From Sedimenticola sp. (GTDB lineage Bacteria > Pseudomonadota > Gammaproteobacteria > Chromatiales > Chromatiaceae), in assembly GCA_002869585.1 (NCBI GenBank), contig PKUO01000021.1, forward strand, positions 1-64,000: DNA of 64,000 nucleotides, written 5' to 3'. How positions within the stretch are numbered: the stretch's first letter is position 1; each line of letters begins with the position of its first letter. The position numbers and the translations under genes are program-made. This document shows, piece after piece, positions 49,177 to 58,939 of this stretch. The notes below the pieces were generated by a model that worked only from the letters and a program-made list of their open reading frames with translations, searched no databases and was not told the DNA's origin.

Positions 49177-50619
49177 ATGCAATGGGAAACAGTCATCGGG
49201 CTTGAGATCCACGCCCAGTTGGCAACAAAATCGAAAATTTTCTCCGGCGCCTCCACCGCCTTCGGCGCCGAGCCGAACACCCAGGCCTGTATCATCGATC
49301 TGGGCCTACCCGGGGTGCTGCCAGTGCTCAACCGGGATGCAGTCAAGATGGCGATCAAGTTCGCCAGGGCGATTGACGCCGAACTGAACCAGCGTTCGGT
49401 TTTTGCCCGCAAGAACTATTTCTATCCCGATCTGCCCAAGGGCTACCAGATCAGCCAGTTTGAGCTGCCCATCGTTGGTCTGGGCCAGGTGGAGATCACC
49501 CTGGAGAATGAAGAGAGCAAGGTTATCGGAGTGACGCGCGCGCATCTGGAGGAGGATGCCGGAAAGTCGCTGCATGAGGATTTTCACGGCATGACCGGAA
49601 TCGACCTGAATCGCGCCGGCACACCCTTGCTGGAGATCGTCTCAGAACCGGACATGCGCTCCGCCAAGGAAGCGGTCGCCTACGCCCGCAAGATCCATCA
49701 GATCGTACAATACCTGGGCATCTGCGACGGCAACATGCAGGAGGGTTCCTTCCGCATGGATGCCAATGTGTCGGTGCGTCACAGGGGTGATGAGCTGGGT
49801 ACCCGTGCCGAGTTGAAAAACATCAACTCCTTTCGTTTCCTTGAGCGGGCGATCAATTTTGAGGTGGATCGCCAGATCGATCTGATAGAATCAGGTGGCA
49901 AGGTGGTACAGGAGACCCGGCTGTATGACGCCGACAAGGATGAAACCCGCTAGATGCGCAGCAAGGAGGAGGCCAACGACTATCGCTACTTCCCCGACCC
50001 CGACCTCCTGCCGGTAGAATTTGACGATGCCTTTATCCAGGCGGTGATCGCCGACATGCCGGAACTGCCGAGCGCCCGGCGTGACCGTTTTGAACGGGAG
50101 TACGGACTGAAGGCGAGTGATGCCGAGGCGGTAACAGCCAGCCGTGTTCTGGCGGATTATTTCGAAACAGCAGCCGAAAAAGCCGGCGATGCCAAACTGA
50201 CCGCCAACTGGCTGATGGTGGAAGTGGCCGGCGCCCTCAACAAAGAGGGGCGGGATATCGTCCAGAGCCCGGTCAGCGCCGAGTTGCTGGGTGGCATGCT
50301 GGCCCGCATCGTCGATAACACCATCTCTGGAAAGATCGCCAAGCAGGTATTCGATGCGATGTGGAACGGTGAGGGCGATGCCGATCAGATCATCGAGCAG
50401 CGTGGCCTGAAGCAGATCACCGACAGTGGGGCGATCGAGAAGGTGGTCGATGATGTGCTGGCGGCGAATCCGGAACAGGTGGCCAACTACCGCTCCGCCG
50501 AAGAGGCCAAGCGCGGCAAGATGCTCGGCTTTTTTGTCGGCCAGGTGATGAAGTCCTCTCAGGGCAAGGCCAATCCCAAGCAGGTCAATGAGTTGCTGGT
50601 GAAAAAGCTGTCAGACTGA
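49177..50619 (+). pseudogene. gatB: Amidotransferase subunit B gene with in-frame TAG
   Basis: GatB selects misacylated tRNA and carries out the amidation. The frame is 481 codons, the family's normal size. It begins [20 protein letters not shown] and includes the metal-site region [17 protein letters not shown]. Codon 259 is TAG (49951-49953), inside the strongly conserved DETR[18 protein letters not shown] block, where relatives usually have Ser. The frame then continues normally through the YqeY-like tail to [13 protein letters not shown]. An ATG directly follows the stop, so reinitiation could make a second fragment of 221 residues. The cut falls inside the catalytic half, so two loose pieces would probably not work unless they associate. 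Confidence 0.88.
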
Positions 50620-50638
50620 TCGTTGTTCCAGAGGCGCC

Positions 50639-51667
50639 TCAGACGGCTCTGGAAATACAGTTTCTGCCGTTGTTTTTTGACTCATACAGCGCCTTGTCGG
50701 CGCGGTAAATGAAGCTGTCGGCGTCCTCGCCATTCTGGTACTGGCTGACCCCACCGGAGACGGTGATTCTGCCCAGTGACTGCCCGCCTGACTTGACCAG
50801 GTTGGTCGCGCAGATTGCGGCGCGAATTTTTTCCGCCAGGCGTATACCGCCTTCCAGCTGGGTGTCGGGCAGAATGATGGCGAACTCCTCGCCGCCGTAT
50901 CGGGCCGGGGTGTCCCCGCCCTTGGTGGATTTGCGCAGGATGTCAGCCACAAAGCGAATCACCTTGTCACCGACCAGATGGCCGAAGGAGTCGTTGATCC
51001 GTTTGAAGTGATCGATATCGAACATCACCAGGGTAATGGGTTTTCTGCTGGCCTCGCTGCTGGAGAGCAGTGTTTCCAGGGTGTCGTTGAAGGTTCCCCG
51101 GTTTGCCAGCGAGGTGAGGGGGTCGGTCGAGGCCTGATGCCTAACCTGGTCCAGCTCCTCCCTGAGTTTATTCAGTTCAGCGGTTCGGGTGTCGAACTGC
51201 ACCTGCATTTGACCCATTGAGTCTTTCATCAACTGGGTTTCACCCAGTACATCTTTCAGAACACCCAGCACATCGCTGATGGATGATGCCGTGTCACAGC
51301 TGGTGTTGAAATTATCCAGAATTTCACTGAAACGCTGGGCATCGTTACTGGTTTCGCCGATTGAGCCGCTGGTTTCGGATATGGCGTTCGTCAGCTGGTT
51401 TCGCGCCGATTCGATCTGGTTGATCTGTCTGTGTTCGAAATGCTTGCGGTAGAGCGTGTCGTTGAATTCGGGACTGAAGGGTTTGTTGGTCTGCAGGTGC
51501 CGGTCGATCTGGTCGTTGAGTTCCTGGATGTCGCCCTGGATATAGTGAAACCAGACTGTGTAGTTTTCCGGTGTGACCGGTATCTTGTTGCGCGACAGCA
51601 TCGGCAGCGCCATACGCAGGATTTCGGCGCTTTTCTCAATGTTGGTTTCGGTTACCCGGATATCCAC
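50639..51667 (-). CDS. Diguanylate cyclase with GGEEF domain
   Basis: The 342-residue protein makes cyclic di-GMP. Residues 1-165 are an alpha-helical sensory part, with no membrane helix and a likely coiled coil before the catalytic domain (TAELNKLREELDQVRHQAS). The GGDEF domain starts at DPLTSLANRG, has FDIDHFKRINDSFGH and the active site ARYGGEEFAIILPD. Upstream of it the inhibitory I-site RxxD reads KGGD, so product feedback may be weak. It converges on gatB with 19 bases between stops. Confidence 0.93.
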   Translation of the reverse strand: MDIRVTETNIEKSAEILRMALPMLSRNKIPVTPENYTVWFHYIQGDIQELNDQIDRHLQTNKPFSPEFNDTLYRKHFEHRQINQIESARNQLTNAISETSGSIGETSNDAQRFSEILDNFNTSCDTASSISDVLGVLKDVLGETQLMKDSMGQMQVQFDTRTAELNKLREELDQVRHQASTDPLTSLANRGTFNDTLETLLSSSEASRKPITLVMFDIDHFKRINDSFGHLVGDKVIRFVADILRKSTKGGDTPARYGGEEFAIILPDTQLEGGIRLAEKIRAAICATNLVKSGGQSLGRITVSGGVSQYQNGEDADSFIYRADKALYESKNNGRNCISRAV

Positions 51668-51790
51668 TGCGAGACTCTCATTTTATTGTTGAATATCGAT
51701 ATAGCGTCCACTAAGACCATAAATTTAGCCGGGAATAAAAAATTTTACCCCAACCGAGGTACTTCATTCAATTTTGGGGAGTGGGGGGCG

Positions 51791-52399
51791 TTATTCGAGC
51801 TCTGCCAGCCCCACGGTATAGGTTTTGCCCTGTTTCACCTTGGTATAGTTGCCAAATACCTCATTGAAGGCCCTCTGCACGAATTTCCTCAGACCGGAAA
51901 TGGTCACCACGTAAAAACGCGCGCCGGGTTTCATTCTGACCAGCGCGTCGTAGAAGTAGAGATAGTAGAGCTCTTTGCCGGTCTTGGCAGGCAGGTTGGA
52001 GACAATCAGATCGAAGCTGCGCTAGCCCACCTGATCAAAGCCGTTGCTGAGAAAGATCTCTGTATTCAGGATGTTATTGACCCTTGCGTTTTTCCTGGAG
52101 TACTCGACCGCGACGAAATCCTTGTCGACCAGGACGCTGGTGCCCTGGGGGGCCAGCTTTGCCAGGGTCAGACCGAGAGGCCCGTAGCCACAGCCCAGGT
52201 CGAGGGTGTCATCCGTGGCATTTACCTCGATATTGTCGAGCAGCAGCCGGCTGCCTTCATCGATCGCTTTGGGTGAGAACAGACCCCAGGTGGTGTGGTA
52301 CTCCAGGGAGTGACCGCACAGGGTGTCGCGGAAAACGATCTCTTTTCTCAAATCATCGACAAATGCCCGGGTTTTCGGATCAAGTTTTCTCAGCGTCAT
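51791..52399 (-). pseudogene. RsmC-like class I methyltransferase gene with in-frame TAG
   Basis: The 203-codon frame encodes a SAM-dependent methyltransferase of the MTS (methyltransferase small) type: LDLGCGYGPLGLTLAKLAP (SAM loop), then SNGFDQVG. Codon 126 is TAG (52024-52022). The frame resumes as RSFDLIVSNLPAKTGKELYYLYF, with SNLPA in the place of the NPPY-type motif, and runs to KTYTVGLAELE before TAA. No frameshift occurs; GAG to TAG is the simplest origin. As written, the product loses its catalytic motif. It follows moeB by 8 bases. Substrate is unknown; rRNA guanine is the family precedent. Confidence 0.8.
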
Positions 52400-52407
52400 T
52401 TCAGGAT

Positions 52408-53154
52408 CTAATCTCGGTTACTGCAAACGGGGCAGTTCGGGTCGGTCTTCAGTTTCAGGGTGCGCCACTGCATCTGCAGGGCATCGAAAATGAGAAGTCG
52501 CCCGATCAGGGTGGTGCCGGCGCCGGTCAGCCATTTGATGGCCTCGGTTGCCTGGATACTGCCAATGACCCCGACTATTGGCGCGAGTACGCCGTTGGCG
52601 GAACAGGTCTCATCCGTCGACCCCTCACGCCCGTACAGGCAGTGGTAGCAGGGATCGCCGGGCTGGCCGCTGAACAGCGACACCTGGCCCTCCATGCGAA
52701 TCGCCGCGCCGGATACCAGGGGGGTACGGGTTTTCACGCAGGCCTCGTTCACTGCAAAACGGGTGGTGAAGTTGTCGCTGCCATCGATCACCAGATCAGC
52801 CAGTTCCACCTGGCGCTCCAGGTCCTCTCCCTCGAGGCGGTGGTCAATGCAGCTGACTCGGCACTCGGGGTTGATCGCCTTGAGTGTGCTTTCGGCCGAT
52901 GCCACTTTTGATGTGCCGATACGCTCACTGCTGTGAATGATCTGGCGTTGCAGATTGGTGAGGTCCACCTTGTCAAAATCCACCAGGGTCAGGTGGCCGA
53001 TGCCCGCCGCCGCCAGATACATGGCGACCGGAGAGCCCAGTCCACCGAGGCCGATGATCAGTACCCGGGACGCCAGCAGCTTCTCCTGCCCCTCGTAGCC
53101 GATGCTGGGCAGCATGATCTGGCGGCTGTAGCGCAATAGCTGGTCGTCGTTCAT
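52408..53154 (-). CDS. moeB: MoeB/ThiF family adenylyltransferase
   Basis: The E1-like enzyme adenylates the C-terminus of a small sulfur carrier (MoaD or ThiS). The 248-residue protein has YSRQIMLPSIGYEGQEKLL, the nucleotide loop VLIIGLGGLGSPVAMYLAAAG, NLQRQIIHS and DGSDNFTTRFAVN. Zn-binding pairs are seen in CYHCLYG and the final CPVCSN. No rhodanese domain is present. Neighbours do not include other moa or thi genes, so MoeB versus ThiF is not certain. Confidence 0.9.
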   Translation of the reverse strand: MNDDQLLRYSRQIMLPSIGYEGQEKLLASRVLIIGLGGLGSPVAMYLAAAGIGHLTLVDFDKVDLTNLQRQIIHSSERIGTSKVASAESTLKAINPECRVSCIDHRLEGEDLERQVELADLVIDGSDNFTTRFAVNEACVKTRTPLVSGAAIRMEGQVSLFSGQPGDPCYHCLYGREGSTDETCSANGVLAPIVGVIGSIQATEAIKWLTGAGTTLIGRLLIFDALQMQWRTLKLKTDPNCPVCSNRD

Positions 53155-53244
53155 GGATGGTGGTGAAAGTGCAGTCGGCCCGGGATGCGATATCTTACCC
53201 TACCTGTGTTGCCTGGTGTTGAAAAATGGCCCAGATCAGGCGGT

Positions 53245-53652
53245 TCAGTGGTATTTTCGCCAATGTTCAGGGCGTTGGTCCTTGCGGCCGTGATCACGCG
53301 CGGCGTGGTGTTCAACGAAAATCTTGCGGGTCTGGCTGATGATACCGCCGGGGCAGCAGTTGGCGCGCTGGGTCTCCTCGGTATAGTAGTAAAGGGCTCG
53401 GCGTATCTTGTGGATGATGCGCCCACTCAGGTGAAAGCCTGAGTCTATCAGCCCCTCTTCGATTTGCTGCAGGGAGATGTCCATCAGGTTGTAACGGATC
53501 TTGAGCAGGGTGGGTGATTCACTCCAGGCTTCCAGAATTCCAGGCACCTCGGAGAGAATGTCAGCAGCCGTCTGCGCCTGATTGGGATCCGGGTGGAACT
53601 CCATAAAGGTGATTTCGCGCTGCTTGATGGTATCCGCATCATCTCTGTTCAT
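53245..53652 (-). CDS. HMA-like small protein with Cys-Cys-Pro-Gly motif
   Basis: The 135-residue protein has a ferredoxin-like layout close to heavy-metal-associated domains (SEVPGILEAWSESPTLLKIRYN then QIEEGLIDSGFHLSG) but lacks the usual CxxC metal site. Its C-terminal half instead has RANCCPGGIISQTRKI and a His/Arg-rich tail (FVEHHAARDHGRKDQRPEHW). Metal or thiol binding is possible; function is unknown. It lies between prmC and moeB on the same strand. ATG 53652 or the internal ATG at residue 17 could be used. Confidence 0.7.
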   Translation of the reverse strand: MNRDDADTIKQREITFMEFHPDPNQAQTAADILSEVPGILEAWSESPTLLKIRYNLMDISLQQIEEGLIDSGFHLSGRIIHKIRRALYYYTEETQRANCCPGGIISQTRKIFVEHHAARDHGRKDQRPEHWRKYH

Positions 53653-53744
53653 GGGTGCATCCTAATCCCCGAGGCTGTCGTTTCGCCCCGGGTACAATCC
53701 ATTATAGCCACTGGTTTGAGATAGGGTATATATCCAGGCATTCT

Positions 53745-54608
53745 TTACAAGCCGGTAAAACCCTCGGTCAGCCGTTCTCGCTGCTCACAGTCCGGTAGTG
53801 TGCGAATGTCCTGGTAGCCATGACTCTCCAGGATCTGGCGCACGCCGGACCCCTGTGCATAGCCGTGTTCGATCAGCAGCACGCCCCGGTGTGCCAAATG
53901 GTGCTTGGCCTGGGGTACAATCCGGCGGATGTCGTCCAGGCCATCCTTCCCTGAAACCAGCGCGCGGGTGGGCTCGAAGCGGAGATCACCCTGCTGCAGG
54001 TGCGGGTCGTCGTGAGCGATATAGGGGGGGTTGCTGATGATCAGGTCGAAACGCGCATCCTGCGCCAGGGCCTGACACCAGTCGCCCTGCACAAATTGGA
54101 TATTTTTCAGGACCAGGCGGGCGGCATTGCTCTGCGCCACGGCCAGGCTTTTTTCGGAATAGTCGGTGGCGGTGACCTGGCAGTCATGGCGTTCCCGGGC
54201 GATCGCCAGGGCGATGGCGCCACTGCCGGTACCCAGATCGGCAACTCTTGGTGAGTCGATATCCGTCAGCAGTTCCAGGGCGCGGGCCACCAGGCATTCG
54301 GTGTCGGGACGCGGGATCAGGGTGTCGGGGGTGACCTGCAGGCTGAGTGACCAGAACTCCCGCTCGCCGGTGATGTAGGCGATGGGTTCACCCTGCCGGC
54401 GTCGTTTTATGAGGGACAGCGCCAGGCTGCACTGCTCTTGGCTGAGCTGTTTGTCCGGCCAGGCGATCAGGTGTGTTCTGGGTTTGTCCAGGGCATGGGC
54501 GATCAGTAGTTCGCTCTCCAGCCGGGCTGCCTGCCCGGCAGAGTGCGCCAGCAACCCGCAGGCCGCCGTCAGGAGTTCAGCGATTGTCGCCGATCCGTCA
54601 ATGACCAT
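53745..54608 (-). CDS. prmC: Release-factor glutamine methyltransferase
   Basis: PrmC methylates the Gln of the GGQ loop in RF1 and RF2. The 287-residue protein has an N-terminal helical domain and the SAM motif VADLGTGSGAIALAIARE. The substrate-Gln-binding NPPY follows in DLIISNPPYIAHDDPHL, and SGKDGLDDIRRIV after it. ATG 54608 lies 14 bases after prfA and gives the family length; a longer frame upstream overlaps prfA. It is coupled to its substrate's gene. Confidence 0.96.
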   Translation of the reverse strand: MVIDGSATIAELLTAACGLLAHSAGQAARLESELLIAHALDKPRTHLIAWPDKQLSQEQCSLALSLIKRRRQGEPIAYITGEREFWSLSLQVTPDTLIPRPDTECLVARALELLTDIDSPRVADLGTGSGAIALAIARERHDCQVTATDYSEKSLAVAQSNAARLVLKNIQFVQGDWCQALAQDARFDLIISNPPYIAHDDPHLQQGDLRFEPTRALVSGKDGLDDIRRIVPQAKHHLAHRGVLLIEHGYAQGSGVRQILESHGYQDIRTLPDCEQRERLTEGFTGL

Positions 54609-54622
54609 CGGGTGGTGGCTGC

Positions 54623-55708
54623 TCAGAGTCCGCTCTCGGCCATCGCTGTCAATTGCTCCGCCTGGTACTCCTGGAGCAACGGGTCGATAACCTGATCGAG
54701 CTCCCCGCCCATGATCTCTTCGAGTTTGTAGATAGTCAGGTTGATGCGGTGGTCGGTGATGCGGTTTTGCGGGAAATTGTAGGTGCGGATGCGCTCCGAG
54801 CGATCGCCGCTGCCGACCTGGAGCTTGCGCGACTGCGCTTGCTCGCTGGTCTGCTGGGATTGCAGGCCGGAGAGGATTTTCGCCTGCAGCAGGGACATGG
54901 CGCGCGCCTTGTTCTTGTGCTGGGAGCGTTCGTCCTGACATTCGACCACGATCCCGGTCGGCAGGTGGGTGAGGCGCACCGCCGAATCGGTCTTGTTGAC
55001 ATGCTGGCCGCCGGCGCCGGAGGCGCGGTAGGTGTCGATGCGCAGGTCGTTGGCGTTGATCTCAACGCCGTCGATGGCATCTGCTTCCGGCAGGATGGCC
55101 ACGGTACAGGCGGAGGTGTGCACGCGTCCCTGGGATTCGGTCTCCGGCACCCGCTGTACGCGGTGCGCGCCCGATTCGAATTTCAGGCGGGAGTAGACGC
55201 TGCGCCCGCTGATGCGGGTGACGACCTCCTTGTAGCCGCCCTGTTCGCCGTGGCTCTCGCTGATGGTTTCTGTTTGCCAGCCCTTGAGCTCTGCGTAGCG
55301 CAGGTACATCTTCAGCAGATCGCCGGCGAACAGGGCCGCTTCCGCGCCACCGGTGCCGGCGCGTACCTCCAGGAAGATATTGCGCTCGTCATTCGGGTCG
55401 GCGGGGATCAGCAGCCGTTGCAGTTCGGGCTCCAGGATGTCGCGCTTCTCTTCGGCCGCGGCGAGTTCCTCACGGGCAAGACCGGCCATTTCCGGGTCGC
55501 TGAGCATCTCCTCGGCGTTGGCGATCTCCTGCTCACAGGCCTTGTAGCGCCCAAAGCACTCCACCACCGGTTCCAGTTGGGCGTATTCCTGGCCCAGGCT
55601 GCGAAAGCGATTCTGGTTGGCCTGGACCGACGGGTCGGCCAGCAGGGCGGTTATCTCTTCAAATCGGTCGGTGATGTGGTCGAGCTTGCTTCGTATGGAA
55701 GACTTCAT
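54623..55708 (-). CDS. prfA: Peptide chain release factor 1
   Basis: RF1 ends translation at UAA and UAG. The 361-residue protein is intact: the codon-reading tripeptide is PET in [12 protein letters not shown], matching the P-x-T of RF1, and the catalytic loop is [31 protein letters not shown] and the closing [18 protein letters not shown] are typical. This matters because three conserved genes in the window carry in-frame UAG. The ATG directly follows the hemA stop. Confidence 0.98.
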   Translation of the reverse strand: MKSSIRSKLDHITDRFEEITALLADPSVQANQNRFRSLGQEYAQLEPVVECFGRYKACEQEIANAEEMLSDPEMAGLAREELAAAEEKRDILEPELQRLLIPADPNDERNIFLEVRAGTGGAEAALFAGDLLKMYLRYAELKGWQTETISESHGEQGGYKEVVTRISGRSVYSRLKFESGAHRVQRVPETESQGRVHTSACTVAILPEADAIDGVEINANDLRIDTYRASGAGGQHVNKTDSAVRLTHLPTGIVVECQDERSQHKNKARAMSLLQAKILSGLQSQQTSEQAQSRKLQVGSGDRSERIRTYNFPQNRITDHRINLTIYKLEEIMGGELDQVIDPLLQEYQAEQLTAMAESGL

Positions 55709-56971
55709 TTATTTGCGGCTGTCCTGGATCTGGAATAAGGCGTTGGCTGCCTTTAGCAGCTGTTCTTGGCCGTCGTGGCTGGCCTGTCGGATCTGGGAGC
55801 TCGGGGTGTGCAACATCTTGTTGGTCAGGGTGTGGGCGAGAAACTTCATCGCCTCTTCCGGTGTCTTGCCGCTTTCCAGCTGTTTCAGCGCCTTGCCGAG
55901 GACATCATCGCGCATCTTTTCCGCCTTGCGGCGATAGCTCTGAATCATGCCGACCGCATCCAGTGAACGCAGCCAGCCCATGAACTCCTCGGTATGGAAG
56001 GAGATGATCTCGTTGGCCTGTTCGGCAGCCTCCTGGCGGGAGCGCAGGTTCTCGTCGATCACCTCTTGCAGGTCATCGACGGTGTAGAGATAGATGTCGT
56101 TCAGGTCGCCCACTTCCGCCTCTATGTCACGCGGCACCGCGATATCAACCATGAACATCGGCTGGTGCTTGCGCTTTTTCAGGGCGCTTTCCACGGTCCC
56201 CTTGCCGAGAATAGGCAATGGGCTGGCGGTGGAGGAGATGACGATGTCCGCCTCGGCCAGATGCGCCGGGATTTCCGTCAGGCTGATGGCGTATCCGTTG
56301 AACTGGTTGGCCAGATTGTGCGCCCGCTCCAGGGTGCGGTTGGCCACGATAATATTCCCGATTCCGTGCTGATGCAGATGACGGGCGGCCAGTTCGATGG
56401 TCTCGCCGGCGCCGATCAACAGCGCCGTCTGCTGGCTCAGGTCGCTGAAGATCTGGCGGGCCAGGCTGACCGCTGCGAAGGCGACCGATACCGGGCTGTG
56501 CCCGATGGCGGTATCCGTGCGTACCTGTTTGGCGACGGAAAAGGTGTGCTGAAACAGCCGTCCAAGCAGCTTGCCGGTGGTGTTGGCGTCGCTTGCGGTC
56601 TGGAATGCAGCCTTCACCTGGCCGAGGATCTGCGGTTCACCGAGCACCATTGAGTCAAGACCGCAGGCGACCTTGAGGAGATGCGTGATACTGCTTTTGT
56701 TCTGGTGCCTGTAGAGATAGGGTGAGATGGTCTCGAGCTCGATACCATGAAATTCGCCGAGCCAGTTGCAGATGCCTTCGTCATCGCTCTGCTCAAGGGA
56801 GCAGTAGACCTCGGTACGGTTGCAGGTAGAGAGGATCACGGCCTCCTCCACGCCCGGACGCTCGGACAGGTTGCGCAACGCGGCGACGATGATGTCCGGG
56901 CCGAAAGTGATCCTTTCGCGGATATCCACCGGGGCGGTTTTGTGATTGAGGCCAATCGTTATCAGAGACAT
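55709..56971 (-). CDS. hemA: Glutamyl-tRNA reductase
   Basis: HemA starts tetrapyrrole synthesis by reducing Glu-tRNA to glutamate-1-semialdehyde. The 420-residue protein shows LITIGLNHKTAPVDIRER, the catalytic-Cys motif VILSTCNRTEVYC, GEPQILGQVKAAF, and the NADPH loop LLIGAGETIELAARHL. A C-terminal dimerisation helix region ends the protein. ATG 56971 fits the family start; the extra 24 codons upstream have no similarity. It is divergent from the TPR lipoprotein, with 189 bases between. Confidence 0.97.
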   Translation of the reverse strand: MSLITIGLNHKTAPVDIRERITFGPDIIVAALRNLSERPGVEEAVILSTCNRTEVYCSLEQSDDEGICNWLGEFHGIELETISPYLYRHQNKSSITHLLKVACGLDSMVLGEPQILGQVKAAFQTASDANTTGKLLGRLFQHTFSVAKQVRTDTAIGHSPVSVAFAAVSLARQIFSDLSQQTALLIGAGETIELAARHLHQHGIGNIIVANRTLERAHNLANQFNGYAISLTEIPAHLAEADIVISSTASPLPILGKGTVESALKKRKHQPMFMVDIAVPRDIEAEVGDLNDIYLYTVDDLQEVIDENLRSRQEAAEQANEIISFHTEEFMGWLRSLDAVGMIQSYRRKAEKMRDDVLGKALKQLESGKTPEEAMKFLAHTLTNKMLHTPSSQIRQASHDGQEQLLKAANALFQIQDSRK

Positions 56972-57160
56972 ATGAACTTTTGTGATCCTTAGGGATCCGA
57001 AATTTTGAATTATCAAATGGTTAAATTCAAGCAACTTTGACAACTTACTAAAGATAGCTTGTCTCGGACAAAGTGATTATCATCGTTTGATCGAGGTGAA
57101 TTTACGGCGCGAAGGGTGCCGTTTTTATTCATGGCGTAGCTGATACAGACCGGATTCTGA

Positions 57161-58918
57161 ATGTTTATGAGAGATGTTTTTGTGCGTGTAATGGTGCTTT
57201 GCAGCGTGCTGCTGCTGGCCGCCTGTCAGGGATTGCCAGGAAAGGTGACCGAGACATTTGATGGAACCAAGGCGCCTGACACCCCTGCCCCGCCGGTTGC
57301 TCTGCCGTTTACTGAGCCCGTCAAGGCGCAGACCGAGCTGGATACCGAGGTGGTCTACAACGCCTTGCTGGGCGAGATTGCCAGTCAGCGCGGCGATATG
57401 GATCTGGCCTATGAATCCCATCTGCAGGCCGCGCGGCTCTCCGGTGATGCCAAATCTGCCGAACGGGCGACCCGTATCGGCATGTACCTGAAAGACAATC
57501 TGCAGGCGCTCGAGGCGGTGCAACTGTGGGTGGAACTGGCCCCGAATGAGCTGACCGCCCGTCAATTGGCAGCGATGCTGAGCCTGGAGCAGGGTGATGA
57601 TGAGGCGGTCTTTGGGCATCTGAAGGCGGTAGTCTCAATCAGCCAGGTCAAGGGCAGTGATGGCTTTATGCATGCCATTACGGCGCTCTCACGCAGCCAG
57701 GAATCGGATCGGGTGATCGCCCTGATGCGCCGGCTGGCCGCCGAATACCCGGGTCAGCCCGAGGCTGAGTACGCCGTGGCGCTGGCGGCATCCATTGTCA
57801 AACGACTGGATGTGGCCGAGCAGGAGGCCCTGCAGCTGATAGAAAACCACCCTGACCTGGAAAAGGGTTACATTCTGCTCAGTCGCGTGCATGTCTCCAA
57901 TGGCGATAAACCGGCCGCCAGGCAGGTGCTGGAGCAGGCGGTCAACGCCTACCCGAATAGCGCACTGCTGCATTCAGCCTACGGCCGGCTGCTGATTGAT
58001 CTGCAGGAGGTGGAACCGGCCTACCAGCAGTTCCTGGCGTTGCGCGAACTCTCGCCGAATCAGCCGGAGGTGCATCTCTCGTTGGGCGTCCTCGCCCTGC
58101 AATTGGAGAAGCTGGGTGAGTCAAGAGGCCATCTGCTGAAGAATCTGGAGCTGGATCCGAAATCGAACGAAGCGGCCTACTATCTGGGGCGGATAGATGA
58201 GATCGAGGAGAACCATGCCGCGGCGATAAACTGGTATCGCCAGGTGAGTGCCGGGGATCTGAGCTATGAGGCGCAGGTGCGAATGGCCAACCTGCAGGCC
58301 GATGGCGGATCGCTGGCCGAGGCGCGGGATTCGCTCAGAGGTCTGCGGATACGCTTTGCCAACCACTCGATTGAGCTCTATCTGGTGGAAGCCGAGATGC
58401 TCAAAAAACACGCCAAACCTGAGGATGTCTCGGCGGTCTACAACCAGGGGCTGGCAGCCCATCCCGGCGATACTGATCTGCTCTATGCCCGGGCGCTGTA
58501 TGCCGTTACCCAGGATCGTCTGGATATTCTCGAACAGGATCTGCGGGTCATTCTCGATAAGGATCCGGAGCATGCCGATGCCCTGAATGCCCTTGGCTAT
58601 ACCCTGACAGATCGGACTGAGCGCCACCAGGAGGCGTTGGGTCTTATCCAGCGTGCGCTGGCGTTGAAGCCGGACGCGCCGGCCATTCTCGACAGCATGG
58701 GTTGGGTGCAGTACCGTCTGGGGAACCACGCCGAGGCGCTCGGCTATCTGCAGCGGGCTATTGAACTGATGCCGGATTCGGAGATAGCCGCCCATCTAGG
58801 GGCAGTGCTCTGGGTCACGGGCGACAGGGAACAGGCACGAAAGGTCTGGAATGACGCACTCGAGAGTGACCCGGAGAACCAGTATCTGCGCGACACCATG
58901 CAGCAGTTGACTGAGTGA
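57161..58918 (+). CDS. TPR-repeat lipoprotein
   Basis: The 585-residue protein has a lipoprotein signal (VMVLCSVLLLAAC, lipid Cys at residue 22). About a dozen tetratricopeptide repeats follow across residues 65-580, for example DMDLAYESHLQAARLSGDA and HAEALGYLQRAIELMPDS. Such proteins are usual between hemA and ispE in this group, commonly with lolB in between, and may scaffold outer-membrane processes. No enzyme motif is seen. The stop lies 21 bases before the ispE start, leaving no room for lolB. Confidence 0.88.
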   Translation: MFMRDVFVRVMVLCSVLLLAACQGLPGKVTETFDGTKAPDTPAPPVALPFTEPVKAQTELDTEVVYNALLGEIASQRGDMDLAYESHLQAARLSGDAKSAERATRIGMYLKDNLQALEAVQLWVELAPNELTARQLAAMLSLEQGDDEAVFGHLKAVVSISQVKGSDGFMHAITALSRSQESDRVIALMRRLAAEYPGQPEAEYAVALAASIVKRLDVAEQEALQLIENHPDLEKGYILLSRVHVSNGDKPAARQVLEQAVNAYPNSALLHSAYGRLLIDLQEVEPAYQQFLALRELSPNQPEVHLSLGVLALQLEKLGESRGHLLKNLELDPKSNEAAYYLGRIDEIEENHAAAINWYRQVSAGDLSYEAQVRMANLQADGGSLAEARDSLRGLRIRFANHSIELYLVEAEMLKKHAKPEDVSAVYNQGLAAHPGDTDLLYARALYAVTQDRLDILEQDLRVILDKDPEHADALNALGYTLTDRTERHQEALGLIQRALALKPDAPAILDSMGWVQYRLGNHAEALGYLQRAIELMPDSEIAAHLGAVLWVTGDREQARKVWNDALESDPENQYLRDTMQQLTE

Positions 58919-58939
58919 TCCGCGTCTGGAGTGGCTGAA

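Noticed and set aside
49951-52024. Pyrrolysine at the TAG codons
   Set aside because: The affected genes are not methylamine methyltransferases, the expected residues differ in type, and no pyl genes lie in the window.
54609-54941. N-terminal extension of PrmC to 54941
   Set aside because: It is read out of frame from prfA codons and has no similarity to PrmC.
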